Part shown: positions 1 through 7,615 of the stretch, in pieces
How the letters are laid out: each line of letters opens with the position of its first letter
Numbering within the stretch: the first letter of the stretch is position 1
From: Microvirga arvi
GTDB lineage: Bacteria; Pseudomonadota; Alphaproteobacteria; Rhizobiales; Beijerinckiaceae
Direction: 5' to 3'
Assembly: GCF_016892765.1 (NCBI RefSeq)
Contig: NZ_JAFEMD010000008.1
Coordinates: 1 to 64,000, forward strand
DNA: 64,000 nt
Position numbers and translations under genes: made by a program
Notes under the pieces: generated by a model
Seen by the model: only the letters and a program-made list of their open reading frames with translations
The model's database searches: none
Told to the model about the DNA's origin: nothing

Positions 1-90
1 GGGCGGTGCGAGACCGATGACGTCCCCTCTCCCGGCTCACTTTCGTTCGCCACCCTCCCCCGCAAAGGGGGGAGGGAGAGACCACTGAAG

Positions 91-132
91 CCTCCTTCGA
101 GACGCAGACTGCGTCTGCTCCTCAGGATGAGG
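91..132. repeat. Dispersed palindromic repeat, family D, copy 1
   Basis: The stretch begins with CCTCCTTCGAGACG and ends with CTCCTCAGGATGAGG, with a central 7-bp inverted repeat AGACGCA/TGCGTCT. The same end sequences recur at about 4817-4860 (reverse orientation) and 4880-4920. It lies downstream of the small secreted protein gene. A G-rich palindrome of the CCTCCCCC type sits just before it (about 53-78). Confidence 0.7.
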
Positions 133-199
133 GGAAGGCAAGACAAAGACGGGGCTGACGAAGAAGGATGCCATTCCTGGCCGTGCACGGCAAAGCAAA

Positions 200-223
200 G
201 AGGCAGGGCATAAGCCCTGCCTC
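200..223 (-). terminator. Intrinsic terminator of the small secreted protein gene
   Basis: A perfect 10-bp stem GAGGCAGGGC/GCCCTGCCTC with a 4-nt loop. On the minus strand it is followed by the T-rich tract TTTGCTTTG. It starts 24 nt past the stop codon of the gene at 247-618. Confidence 0.75.
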
Positions 224-246
224 ATGCATGTCCGGTGTTGTGAAGT

Positions 247-618
247 TTAGTCGAGCGTCCGCACCCGGCGACGCACGGTGGTTGTGGTCGTGGTGTCGTC
301 GTCATCGTTCATCAGACGTCCGGGGGCATAATCGCGGGCGGATTGCACGGTCACGCGCTTCTTCACCTGTCCGGGAGCGTAGTAGGACGCGCCGCGGCGG
401 GTGGTGACGGTGGCGGTGGTGGAAGGCTCGCGCACGACACGGCGCTCCACGGTGCCGGAGCGGCGGATCACGCGGGTGGAACTCACCTCGTCGTCATCCT
501 GCATCATGTGACCGGGGGACACGGAGCGGGAGCGGATTTCCACCGACTGGGCGGAAGCTGCCGTGCCAAAGCCCACAACCAGAGCAGCGGCCATCAGGCC
601 GGTTTTAACAAGACGCAT
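247..618 (-). CDS. Small secreted protein with repeated acidic motif, unknown function
   Basis: A 123-residue protein of no recognised family. Residues 1-23 form a Sec signal peptide (basic start, hydrophobic core, cleavage near ASA-QS). The mature part is rich in Arg, Thr and Asp. It has two related blocks, one around residues 35-53 (PGHMMQDDD followed by Ser/Thr and RR) and one at the C-terminus (PGRLMNDDDD followed by Thr and RRR), so it probably arose by internal duplication. The start is well supported: GAGGAGG lies 5 nt upstream of the ATG. It is monocistronic with its own terminator. The DDD clusters could bind a cation, but this is inference. Confidence 0.7.
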   Translation of the reverse strand: MRLVKTGLMAAALVVGFGTAASAQSVEIRSRSVSPGHMMQDDDEVSSTRVIRRSGTVERRVVREPSTTATVTTRRGASYYAPGQVKKRVTVQSARDYAPGRLMNDDDDTTTTTTVRRRVRTLD

Positions 619-750
619 ACTAACCTCCTCAAGGGGTTCCTTGGTTGCAGACCCAACGTGAGGTCGCCCTGAGCGTTCCAGCGTGACAATGAATTTTGTC
701 GGCTCCTTAGGACAGGGATCAGCGGTGGCGGTAACGGTCGCCTGTCCTCG

Positions 751-1584
751 TCAGGGCCGGGTCTGGCCTGCCCGCCAACCCTCCGCGGTCCCGACGAACG
801 CGAGCAGGTCGGACACGAAATCCTCCGGCGCTTCCCATGGCGGGTCATGGCCGATCCCGGGGCTGAGCTTGAGGCTGGCGCCCGCGATGCGGGTCGCGAG
901 CTGCTCCTGTTCGGCCTGCGAGAAGACGCTGTCCTGCTCTCCGCCCAGGATCAGCACCGGGCAGCGGATGCGGCCGAGATCCGCCGTGGCATCGGCTTCG
1001 AGAAGGCCGGACAGCGCCGCCTTCCACACCCGCGCCGGAACCTTCAGGCTCTCGGCCACGATCCGGTCGAAGAATTCCTCCGGCACCGGGCGGCAGAGGG
1101 TGCTGGCCTCGAACGTGCGGACGAAGTCCTCCCCGACGGGATCCTCCAGCGCGTCGACCTGGCGTAGCAGGTCCCGCGTGGCCTCGTTGCGCGCCGTCAC
1201 GGCCGAGCCGACGAGGACCAGGCGCTCGACGCGCTCGGGGTGCTGGGCCGCAACCAACCGGGCGACGAAGCTCCCCATGGAATGTCCCACCACGACCGCG
1301 TTTTCGATGCCGAGACGATCCAGGAGGCGCAGGGCGTCTCCGGCGAAATCGGCGGGGGTGTAGCCCCCGTCGGGCCGGTCGGATTCCCCATGCCCGCGCT
1401 GATCCGGCACGATCACGTGCCAGTCCTTCGGAAGAAGCGGGAGGATGCGGCTGTAGGAGAACCAGGAATCGGCATAGCCGTGCAGCATCAGGACGGCCCT
1501 GCCGGTCCGCGGGCCCTGCTCGGCGACATGCAGCCCGAGGCCGGATGGCAGACGATGCTTCGCAAAGCGCAGATCGTTCGGCAT
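751..1584 (-). CDS. Alpha/beta hydrolase
   Basis: A 277-residue single-domain alpha/beta hydrolase with no signal peptide, so cytoplasmic. The triad is readable: nucleophile Ser102 in GHSMGS, Asp218 in GGEQDS, His247 in GIGHDPPWE; the oxyanion-hole HG lies at residues 35-36 (MLHGYADS). The substrate cannot be read from sequence; relatives include haloalkane dehalogenase-like and carboxylesterase-type enzymes. Two upstream in-frame ATGs (1593 and 1620) exist. I prefer 1584 because the extra residues do not resemble a hydrolase N-terminus, but no start has a convincing ribosome site. It lies downstream of the epimerase gene on the same strand, with a 72-bp gap. Confidence 0.85.
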   Translation of the reverse strand: MPNDLRFAKHRLPSGLGLHVAEQGPRTGRAVLMLHGYADSWFSYSRILPLLPKDWHVIVPDQRGHGESDRPDGGYTPADFAGDALRLLDRLGIENAVVVGHSMGSFVARLVAAQHPERVERLVLVGSAVTARNEATRDLLRQVDALEDPVGEDFVRTFEASTLCRPVPEEFFDRIVAESLKVPARVWKAALSGLLEADATADLGRIRCPVLILGGEQDSVFSQAEQEQLATRIAGASLKLSPGIGHDPPWEAPEDFVSDLLAFVGTAEGWRAGQTRP

Positions 1585-1656
1585 GGCCGCCATTTTACTG
1601 CGGAGGAGAGGAGGCGGCAATTGCCGATGCGTTCCGCTTTTCAGGCGGGCCGTCGG

Positions 1657-2694
1657 CTAGACGGTGTCCAAGGGTGCAGCCTCCAGGAGCGCGGCCTCCT
1701 TCTCCGGCGGCATGCCGGCCTTCAGGGGCACGTCGCGGCGGCCCCGGTCCCAGGCGAGAATCTGGCTCAGGGTCTCGTCGAGCGGCCGCAGCTGCAGGCC
1801 GTGCGCAAAGGCCTTGCCGGCGTCGATCTCGAGGAAATGCCGGAAGGCCTCATTCGCCTGCGGCAGCCAGAGAGGAACCTCGCTCCAGGGCTCGAGGCCC
1901 GCGGCCAGAACCGCCTCGTCCGGGCGCCAGACGAAGCGCGCATCCGATCCGGCCACCCGGCGGATCGCCTCCAGGAGATCGCCGAACGGAAAGGGGCGGC
2001 CGGTGAGGTTGAAGATCCCGCTCAAAGTCCGCTCCGCGCCCTCGACGATGAAGCGCGCTGCATCGCGCACGTCGATGAGCTGGACGAGGCGCCCCGGATC
2101 GCCGGGCGCCGGAACCGGCCCGCCCTGATCCACCCGGCGCACCCAGGAGGTCAGGCGGTCGGTGTAATCGCCCGCGCCGACAAGCAGGCCCGCGCGCAGG
2201 ATGAAGGCGCGTTCGCCGAGGCGGTCGAGCGCCACGAGCTCGCATTCGCGCTTCAGCGGCCCATAGGCCGTGCCGTAGTTCGCGGCGCCGGAGCGCCGCT
2301 CCGGGGGCAGGGCGCGCGCCATCTCCAGCTGCTCAGGGCTGGCGCGGCTCGCGGGCGCGTCCTCCGCGATGCCCGGCACCGTGAAGCCCGCATAGACGGA
2401 GGCGCTCGTCACCAGCGCATAGCGGCCGACGTCGGGCAACAGGGCATCGAGGAGCGAGGCCACCGCGTCGGGCGCGAAGGCGCAGGTATCGACCACGAGA
2501 TCGAACGAGCGGCCTTTGAGCGCCGAGAGATCGCTGTGCCGGTCGCCCACGAGAACCTCGATCCCAGCCGGCTCCGCATCATGCCCGGTCTGCCCGCGGG
2601 TGAAGATCGCCACCTGGTGGCCGCGCGCCAGCGCCTCCCGCGCGACCGCGCCGCCCAGAAAACCCGTTCCGCCCACCACAAGCACGTTCATCAT
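1657..2694 (-). CDS. NAD-dependent epimerase/dehydratase family protein
   Basis: A 345-residue extended short-chain dehydrogenase/reductase. The Rossmann signature GGTGFLGG is at residues 8-15, and a YxxxK pair occurs in AYGPLKRE near residue 145. The protein resembles the atypical SDR group (CSP41/isoflavone-reductase-like) more than the GalE type, so catalysis on a nucleotide sugar is not assured. AGGAGGGGCGG directly precedes the tandem ATG ATG, which supports this start. The alpha/beta hydrolase follows on the same strand and may be co-transcribed. No signal peptide. Confidence 0.85.
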   Translation of the reverse strand: MMNVLVVGGTGFLGGAVAREALARGHQVAIFTRGQTGHDAEPAGIEVLVGDRHSDLSALKGRSFDLVVDTCAFAPDAVASLLDALLPDVGRYALVTSASVYAGFTVPGIAEDAPASRASPEQLEMARALPPERRSGAANYGTAYGPLKRECELVALDRLGERAFILRAGLLVGAGDYTDRLTSWVRRVDQGGPVPAPGDPGRLVQLIDVRDAARFIVEGAERTLSGIFNLTGRPFPFGDLLEAIRRVAGSDARFVWRPDEAVLAAGLEPWSEVPLWLPQANEAFRHFLEIDAGKAFAHGLQLRPLDETLSQILAWDRGRRDVPLKAGMPPEKEAALLEAAPLDTV

Positions 2695-2945
2695 CCGCCC
2701 CTCCTGGTCTCACCGCAGATGGTGATTCCCCGCCGGGATGATCGGCGGCGCCGGGCGGTCAGGCAAGGCGGAGCCGCAGGATGAGGGCTGAGCAGGGAGG
2801 ACGGGGATCACCGGAACCTGTCCGCGGATGACGTGGAGGGTTCCAGGTCCGGAGGAGCTCAAAGAAATGTGGGGCGCAGGAAAAAATGCGGGTTTCGCCG
2901 GCCTGTCCTTGGGTTATAACCTGTCCATTCAAGGGGGCTGGATCG

Positions 2946-4559
2946 ATGGCGACTTATATTTCAGACACAAGGGAAGTGACACAAACCGTTCTCGGCGATC
3001 TCGTGCTCGAACGGAGCGGTACCATCCGAACCGTCGCGACCGCCATCGATGCCGAGCGTTTTGCGTCGGTCACGGTTTTCGGCTCGATCTACAGCGAAGC
3101 GAATGCGATCGCGGCGAAATTGGGATCGCAGATCAGCATCGGCTCCTCAGGGATTATCTACAGTGAGCTTGTCGGCCTCTCGGTCGAAGGACAGTCGAAC
3201 GTCAACAATGACGGGTCGATCCTCACCCGAGCCGTCTTCGGCGTCGGGATCATCGCCACCGGTCGGCTGAACACCATCTCGAATACCGGCACGATCCAGG
3301 CCTATTACGGCATCCGCGTCACCAGCGGAACGGCGCGCGCCGACAGCATCGTCAATACGGGCAAGATCGTCTCTCACGACGGCGTCGGCATCGAGCTGAT
3401 CGGCAGCGGCACGATCACCAACAACGGCGACATCCTCGCCGGGATCGCAACCGGCATCAAGCTGACGGACGGCGTGAGCGGCCGGGCCAATGTGGTGATC
3501 AACACCGGCTTCATCTGGGCTGGAACGGCCATCGAGGGATCCGCGCAGGCCGATCTCGTCACCAATACGGGAACGATCCGGGGCTGGGTCGATCTGGGAG
3601 ACGGCAATGACCGTTACCGGGGCGAAAACGGCTGGAGCAACGGCTACATCCTGCTCGGCAATGGCGACGATCAGGCCTGGGGCGGCGCGGCTTCGGAAAT
3701 TTTCAGCGGCGGGGGCGGCAACGACACCGTCGACGGCGGGGCAGGCGACCAGGATGCGATCTATTTCATGGACGATGCCAACAACGTCACGGCGGATCTG
3801 CGCATCGCGGGACCGCAGCAGACCGGCGAGGGCCTCGACACCCTTCTCAATATCGAGTGGGTCTATACCAGCGACGGGGCTGATCGGCTCACCGGCAGCG
3901 ATCTCGCCAACTTGCTCGACAGCGCCGGCGGAAACGACACCCTCGATGGCGGCCTGGGCAACGACACGCTCGATGGCGGCGGGGGGATCGACACGCTCGT
4001 GTTCAGCGGCAGCAAGGCCGCGACGGTCACTCTCGGCCTCGGCTCGGTGGGGCAGAACACCGGCTATGGCCTGGACCTGATCCTCGGCATCGAGAATGTC
4101 GCCGGCGGTTCCGGCGCGGACAGGCTGACCGGCGACGGACTGGCGAATGCGCTCGTCGGCAACGGCGGCAAGGACCAGCTCTCGGGCGGCGACGGAGACG
4201 ATACGCTCACGGGCGGCGCGGACGACGACATCCTGACCGGCGGCGCCGGCCGGGACGTGTTCGTGTTCGATGCGGCGCGCTTGAAGAACGTCGACACCAT
4301 CAAGGGCTATGTCGTGGCCGACGATGCGATCCATCTGCAGAATGGCATCTACACCAAGATCGGCGCCCCGGGCGCCCTCGCCGCAAAAGCCTTCTGGTCC
4401 GGAAAGAAGGCGCACGATTCCTCCGACCGTGTGATCTACGACAAGGCCACGGGCGCGCTCTATTACGACGCCGACGGGACGGGCTCCGCCCTGCAGGTCA
4501 AGATCGGCCAACTCGCCAAGAATCTGAAGATGTCCGCGGCGGAGTTCTTCGTGATCTGA
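2946..4559 (+). CDS. RTX calcium-binding protein with N-terminal beta-solenoid repeats
   Basis: A 537-residue secreted-type protein. Residues about 90-220 carry degenerate repeats of the form NTGTIxxxxGI (four to five copies), typical of a right-handed beta-solenoid. RTX nonapeptides (GGxGxDxx) follow in three clusters (around 3700, 3925-3990 and 4165-4255). The last 80 residues form the same C-terminal domain found in both RTX proteases of this window, ending in EFFVI, a typical type I secretion terminus. There is no N-terminal signal peptide, as expected for that route. I use ATG 2946 (MATYIS); an upstream ATG at 2886 would add a non-RTX-like tail. No enzymatic domain is seen, so a surface or adhesin-like role is inferred. 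Confidence 0.85.
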   Translation: MATYISDTREVTQTVLGDLVLERSGTIRTVATAIDAERFASVTVFGSIYSEANAIAAKLGSQISIGSSGIIYSELVGLSVEGQSNVNNDGSILTRAVFGVGIIATGRLNTISNTGTIQAYYGIRVTSGTARADSIVNTGKIVSHDGVGIELIGSGTITNNGDILAGIATGIKLTDGVSGRANVVINTGFIWAGTAIEGSAQADLVTNTGTIRGWVDLGDGNDRYRGENGWSNGYILLGNGDDQAWGGAASEIFSGGGGNDTVDGGAGDQDAIYFMDDANNVTADLRIAGPQQTGEGLDTLLNIEWVYTSDGADRLTGSDLANLLDSAGGNDTLDGGLGNDTLDGGGGIDTLVFSGSKAATVTLGLGSVGQNTGYGLDLILGIENVAGGSGADRLTGDGLANALVGNGGKDQLSGGDGDDTLTGGADDDILTGGAGRDVFVFDAARLKNVDTIKGYVVADDAIHLQNGIYTKIGAPGALAAKAFWSGKKAHDSSDRVIYDKATGALYYDADGTGSALQVKIGQLAKNLKMSAAEFFVI

Positions 4560-4596
4560 TTTGCTTGAATCCGGCCGCTCGTCGACGACACTCTCC

Positions 4597-4972
4597 CGTC
4601 ATGGCCGGCGCTGTGCCGGCCATCCACGTCCTTGAACCCTTGCAGAAGACGACGTGGATCCCCGGACCACATCCGAGCCAACGGGGAGGCGCTGCGCCGG
4701 AAAGGGCGAGGAGGTTCATCGGAATTTCTGTTTCTGTAGCGGGCTTATCACCGCCGCGTCATGGCCGCACTTGATGGACGGCCATCCACGTCTTGATCGG
4801 ATTCCAGCTCACGACCCTCATCCTGAGGAGCAGCCGTGAGGCTGCGTCTCGCAGGAGGACTCAGCGCGCTCTGGACCCTCCTTCGAGACGGTCGCTGAAG
4901 CGGCCTCCTCAGGATGAGGTTGGACGAAGAGCGGTAAAGACGTGGATCACCGGCACAAGGCCGGCGATGACG
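4597..4972. repeat. Mosaic of dispersed palindromic repeats (families B and D)
   Basis: This gene-free stretch downstream of the RTX gene is built almost wholly from repeats. It holds a family B pair at 4597-4630 and 4645-4677 (second arm degenerate), a family B half at 4757-4794, two family D units at about 4817-4860 and 4880-4920, and another family B half at 4937-4972. Family B units read CGTCATGGCCGG..CCGGCCATCCACGTCTT or its inverse AAGACGTGGATCCCCGG..CCGGGGATGACG. Confidence 0.8.
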
Positions 4973-5014
4973 AAGAAGAGGTCGGGTGCAGCGTCCTGCC
5001 GGTCAGCGACGTGC

Positions 5015-5455
5015 TTAAAGGCCGGATCGCGCCGAGGCGTTCTTCGGCCGCTTGGCGGGCTTGGATGCGTTAAGGGCGGCGGCGGCGCGGATGAGGGTTG
5101 TGAAGGCCTCCTCGTCGAGGGCCTCGCCCTCGTGGAGATCGATGGCGCGGCGGGTGTTGCCGTCCAGGCTGGCGTTGAAGAGGCGGGACGGGTCGTCCAG
5201 CGCGGCGCCCTTGGGGAAGGTCAGCTTCACGACGCTCTTGTAGGTCTCGCCCGTGCAGATGATCCCGGCCTTCTCCCACACCGGAACCCCACGCCACTTC
5301 ACCGCCTCGACCACATCGGGCAAGGCCTGCCCGATGAGCGCCCGCACCCGCGCCAACGTCTCGCCGCGCCAGTCGTTCAGGTGCTGGATGTGCGCGTCGA
5401 TCTGTTGGGAGGGGGAGGGCGGTTCTTGCGGCGGGGTGTTTGTGCTCGTTTGCAT
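5015..5455 (-). CDS. DUF1801 domain-containing protein
   Basis: A 146-residue cytoplasmic protein of the DUF1801 (YdhG/YdeI-like) family. Family features are the motif LPDVVEAVKWRGVPVWEKAG in the first half, then a strand-rich segment (CTGETYKSVVKLTF) and the SRLFNASLDGNTRRAIDL segment. The tail is basic and Ala/Ser-rich. Relatives resemble frataxin-like folds and have been proposed to take part in iron or metal handling; the precise role is unknown. The 5' end abuts a sharp change to AT-richer DNA at about 5460. No clear ribosome site. Confidence 0.8.
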   Translation of the reverse strand: MQTSTNTPPQEPPSPSQQIDAHIQHLNDWRGETLARVRALIGQALPDVVEAVKWRGVPVWEKAGIICTGETYKSVVKLTFPKGAALDDPSRLFNASLDGNTRRAIDLHEGEALDEEAFTTLIRAAAALNASKPAKRPKNASARSGL

Positions 5456-5459
5456 GGGT

Positions 5460-5603
5460 GTTGGCGCTTTCCTCGTAGTAGCTCCCGGTGCCTGTCAGCC
5501 AATTCTGGAGATCACCAAGATGTTTGACTGGGAGCGCCAGCAACAGTTTCCATTCTACGTCAGAGTCGCTAAATTGATTTAGGTGCTCTACTATAAATGA
5601 CAA
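5460..5603. other. Junction of the AT-rich island with possible gene remnant
   Basis: Base composition changes here from the GC-rich host type to AT-rich. Both strands have protein-like open frames that run across the junction: minus strand from TTG 5603, about 45 residues beginning MSFIVEHLNQF; plus strand ending at TAG 5580-5582, with the tail FDWERQQQFPFYVRVAKLI. At most one can be real. Either could be the stump of a gene cut when the island arrived. No direct repeat or attachment site was recognised. Confidence 0.3.
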
Positions 5604-5607
5604 TCAA

Positions 5608-6690
5608 ATGAGTGATAACCCCCTTGATGGGAATGATGAGAGTAACGATTCGCAGAATCCAAAACTCTCCTTTCTAGAGTTGATGGCCCGTGATGCAGCG
5701 CGGCGGAGCGCCCGGTTAGAGGCAGCAGCGTCAGCATTGCGCCTTGGTGAGTTTCCGACATCTCCTGAGCTTAGAAAAATCATACAAAGTACGGTCGGAC
5801 GAGAGAGACAGAGGCTACTACAATCACATCCCTTTTGGACCGAGATGAAGTTGAGAGAGGGCTTCAAGGCACTCGTAAGCGCCGCTTACGCTGCACTGGC
5901 AGATATTTGTCGACACGAAGCGGCTCTAACTGCGTATGCCACTGATCGCGGCGTTTTTCAGCAGCACGTTGAATATACCGTCTCCAATCCTGCTCAGAAG
6001 GATGTCATGGCATTCTGCGCCGCTGCGACTGGCCTAATCGACACAACCCGGCGAATTTTGAAAAGGCGCCCCGATATTGCTGATGAAGTATCAGCATTAA
6101 TCGGAAGGCTATTCGTTGATGATCTTACCGCATTTGTGAAAGATCTGAGAAAAAACCTATCGCATGGCTCTGTCGTCGTTCCTGGCTGGATGCTTCAAAC
6201 CGATCAAACTGGAACCTCAGGAGCTATGAGCTTCGACAGCGATGAGTTGCTAGCGTTTGGAGATTGGTCAGCTTCTGCGCGGAAGTATATCCTTTCAGCC
6301 TCCGATGGGCGAATTCGCGTTAGTAAAGTTGCCAATCTATACCATAAGAAAATTCAGGACTTTTCCGTCGGTTTAGATGATGTCTTCTCCCAGAATGTGT
6401 CCGCTTCCGAAAGAGACTTCTATGACCTCGAAGATGAGTACCGCATGAGGGGGCAAGGCCAATGGGCAAAAATACTTGCCGACCAAGTTGGCCGAGGACG
6501 TGACCCGTACAGATACCTTCACAGGTTTTTCAAGGACGAGGAGGTTCGTGCGATCCTTCGCTTGCCGAGACACAGCAAGGAGCAGGTAGATTTTATAATT
6601 GCTTTAAAAGGCGCTGAGATCAGATGTGATAATGCCCTAAGAGATAGTCTCTATCGCATGTTCGGAGCACCTACTGACGATGCTGGATAG
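5608..6690 (+). CDS. HEPN-like protein of unknown function (island gene)
   Basis: A 360-residue protein that I cannot assign to a named family. The N-terminal ~200 residues look all-helical. At residues 181-186 the sequence RKNLSH fits the R-x4-H pattern of HEPN ribonucleases, preceded by a helix (DDLTAFVKDL). HEPN proteins are common in toxin-antitoxin, abortive infection and CRISPR effectors; membership here rests on that motif only. The second half is mixed alpha/beta with no motif I know. Codon use is AT-rich, unlike the flanking genes, which suggests transfer. It faces the HNH-type gene across a 62-bp gap that contains the hairpin TAGCGTT/AACGCTA (6726-6744). The ribosome site is weak. 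Confidence 0.6.
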   Translation: MSDNPLDGNDESNDSQNPKLSFLELMARDAARRSARLEAAASALRLGEFPTSPELRKIIQSTVGRERQRLLQSHPFWTEMKLREGFKALVSAAYAALADICRHEAALTAYATDRGVFQQHVEYTVSNPAQKDVMAFCAAATGLIDTTRRILKRRPDIADEVSALIGRLFVDDLTAFVKDLRKNLSHGSVVVPGWMLQTDQTGTSGAMSFDSDELLAFGDWSASARKYILSASDGRIRVSKVANLYHKKIQDFSVGLDDVFSQNVSASERDFYDLEDEYRMRGQGQWAKILADQVGRGRDPYRYLHRFFKDEEVRAILRLPRHSKEQVDFIIALKGAEIRCDNALRDSLYRMFGAPTDDAG

Positions 6691-6752
6691 GAAATTGGAT
6701 CTGCGTTTGGGTGCACATTGTGCCTTAGCGTTCATATAACGCTATGCCTCTA

Positions 6753-7607
6753 TCAGGATCCCATTTTCCAGAACGATCTGAATGAGGCTGATGCATCAGT
6801 TGGGATCTTGGCTGAAGATATTGGAGGAGGCTTGAGAAATATTGAGCCAGGAAATCGGGCCTGCTCTTCATCCCAAGGTGCTACTAATCGCTTTTGATCT
6901 GTGTGTACGAAGCATGTAATCAAAACGTTGTGGTGAAAGACGAACTGATAAAGCCCATAGTCTGGAGATTCAGTTTGTGCCGCTCTGTATGCAAACTGAT
7001 CCCAGACATCCCACTTGCCTTGTTGAAGCGTGCCAACTTGAGCTGCAGGGATATCAATGTCGGGAAGTTCTCCCTTTATGAACTCAGGCCCGATGCGAAC
7101 ATCAGAGACCACTATACCACTTGGTGGTACAATCAATTTTGTGCCGTGATAGTGCGCTGCTAAGGCCATCTTTGCGCAAAAATTATATAAGTAGGTCCTC
7201 ACAATAGGACCAATATGCATCAGCTCAAAGTCTGATCGTCCTATCGTCTTTTTTAGTCTTATCTTTTCCTTGGTCAGCCCGGAAGCATTGTAGAACATCT
7301 CCAGAATGATGCTCTTATCATTGCTGCTTATGGATCTAATAAGCTCTACGAGGCTGGGATCTTCGCTGTAAGCCTTGTCAAACGGCTTCGCTCTAAAGAG
7401 CATGGTGGAAACCATCTCGCTCAACGAACTAGCTCGGTTGCAGTCTGAGCAAGCAGGAAAGACGAAGCCGTCAGGCCTCGCCTTTCCGATAAACATTACC
7501 TTCGGTGGAGCGTGATCAATCTCGACAGCAGGTTTTGAGCCACCACAATAGCAACAATAAGGATGGCTCTTTATAAACCGTCGAAACCTGAGTGATCTCT
7601 CTCCCAT
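6753..7607 (-). CDS. HNH-type (treble-clef) endonuclease-like protein (island gene)
   Basis: A 284-residue protein. The N-terminal ~60 residues form an HNH/treble-clef module: CxxC at 18-21, Asp31-His32 followed by APPK, and CxxCN at 53-57. This is the arrangement of Cys4-type HNH nucleases (McrA and related families). The remaining ~225 residues match nothing I recognise. I start it at ATG 7607, 8 nt after the nrdJ stop codon, because longer frames run inside nrdJ. It could therefore be read through from nrdJ. Like its convergent neighbour it is AT-rich. Target (phage DNA, own DNA or RNA) is unknown. Confidence 0.65.
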   Translation of the reverse strand: MGERSLRFRRFIKSHPYCCYCGGSKPAVEIDHAPPKVMFIGKARPDGFVFPACSDCNRASSLSEMVSTMLFRAKPFDKAYSEDPSLVELIRSISSNDKSIILEMFYNASGLTKEKIRLKKTIGRSDFELMHIGPIVRTYLYNFCAKMALAAHYHGTKLIVPPSGIVVSDVRIGPEFIKGELPDIDIPAAQVGTLQQGKWDVWDQFAYRAAQTESPDYGLYQFVFHHNVLITCFVHTDQKRLVAPWDEEQARFPGSIFLKPPPISSAKIPTDASASFRSFWKMGS

Positions 7608-7615
7608 AAGGCTTA

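Noticed and set aside
5070-5603. 177-codon minus-strand frame overlapping the DUF1801 gene
   Set aside because: Most of it is the DUF1801 gene in another frame; only its first ~45 codons look protein-like and these are listed as a possible remnant.
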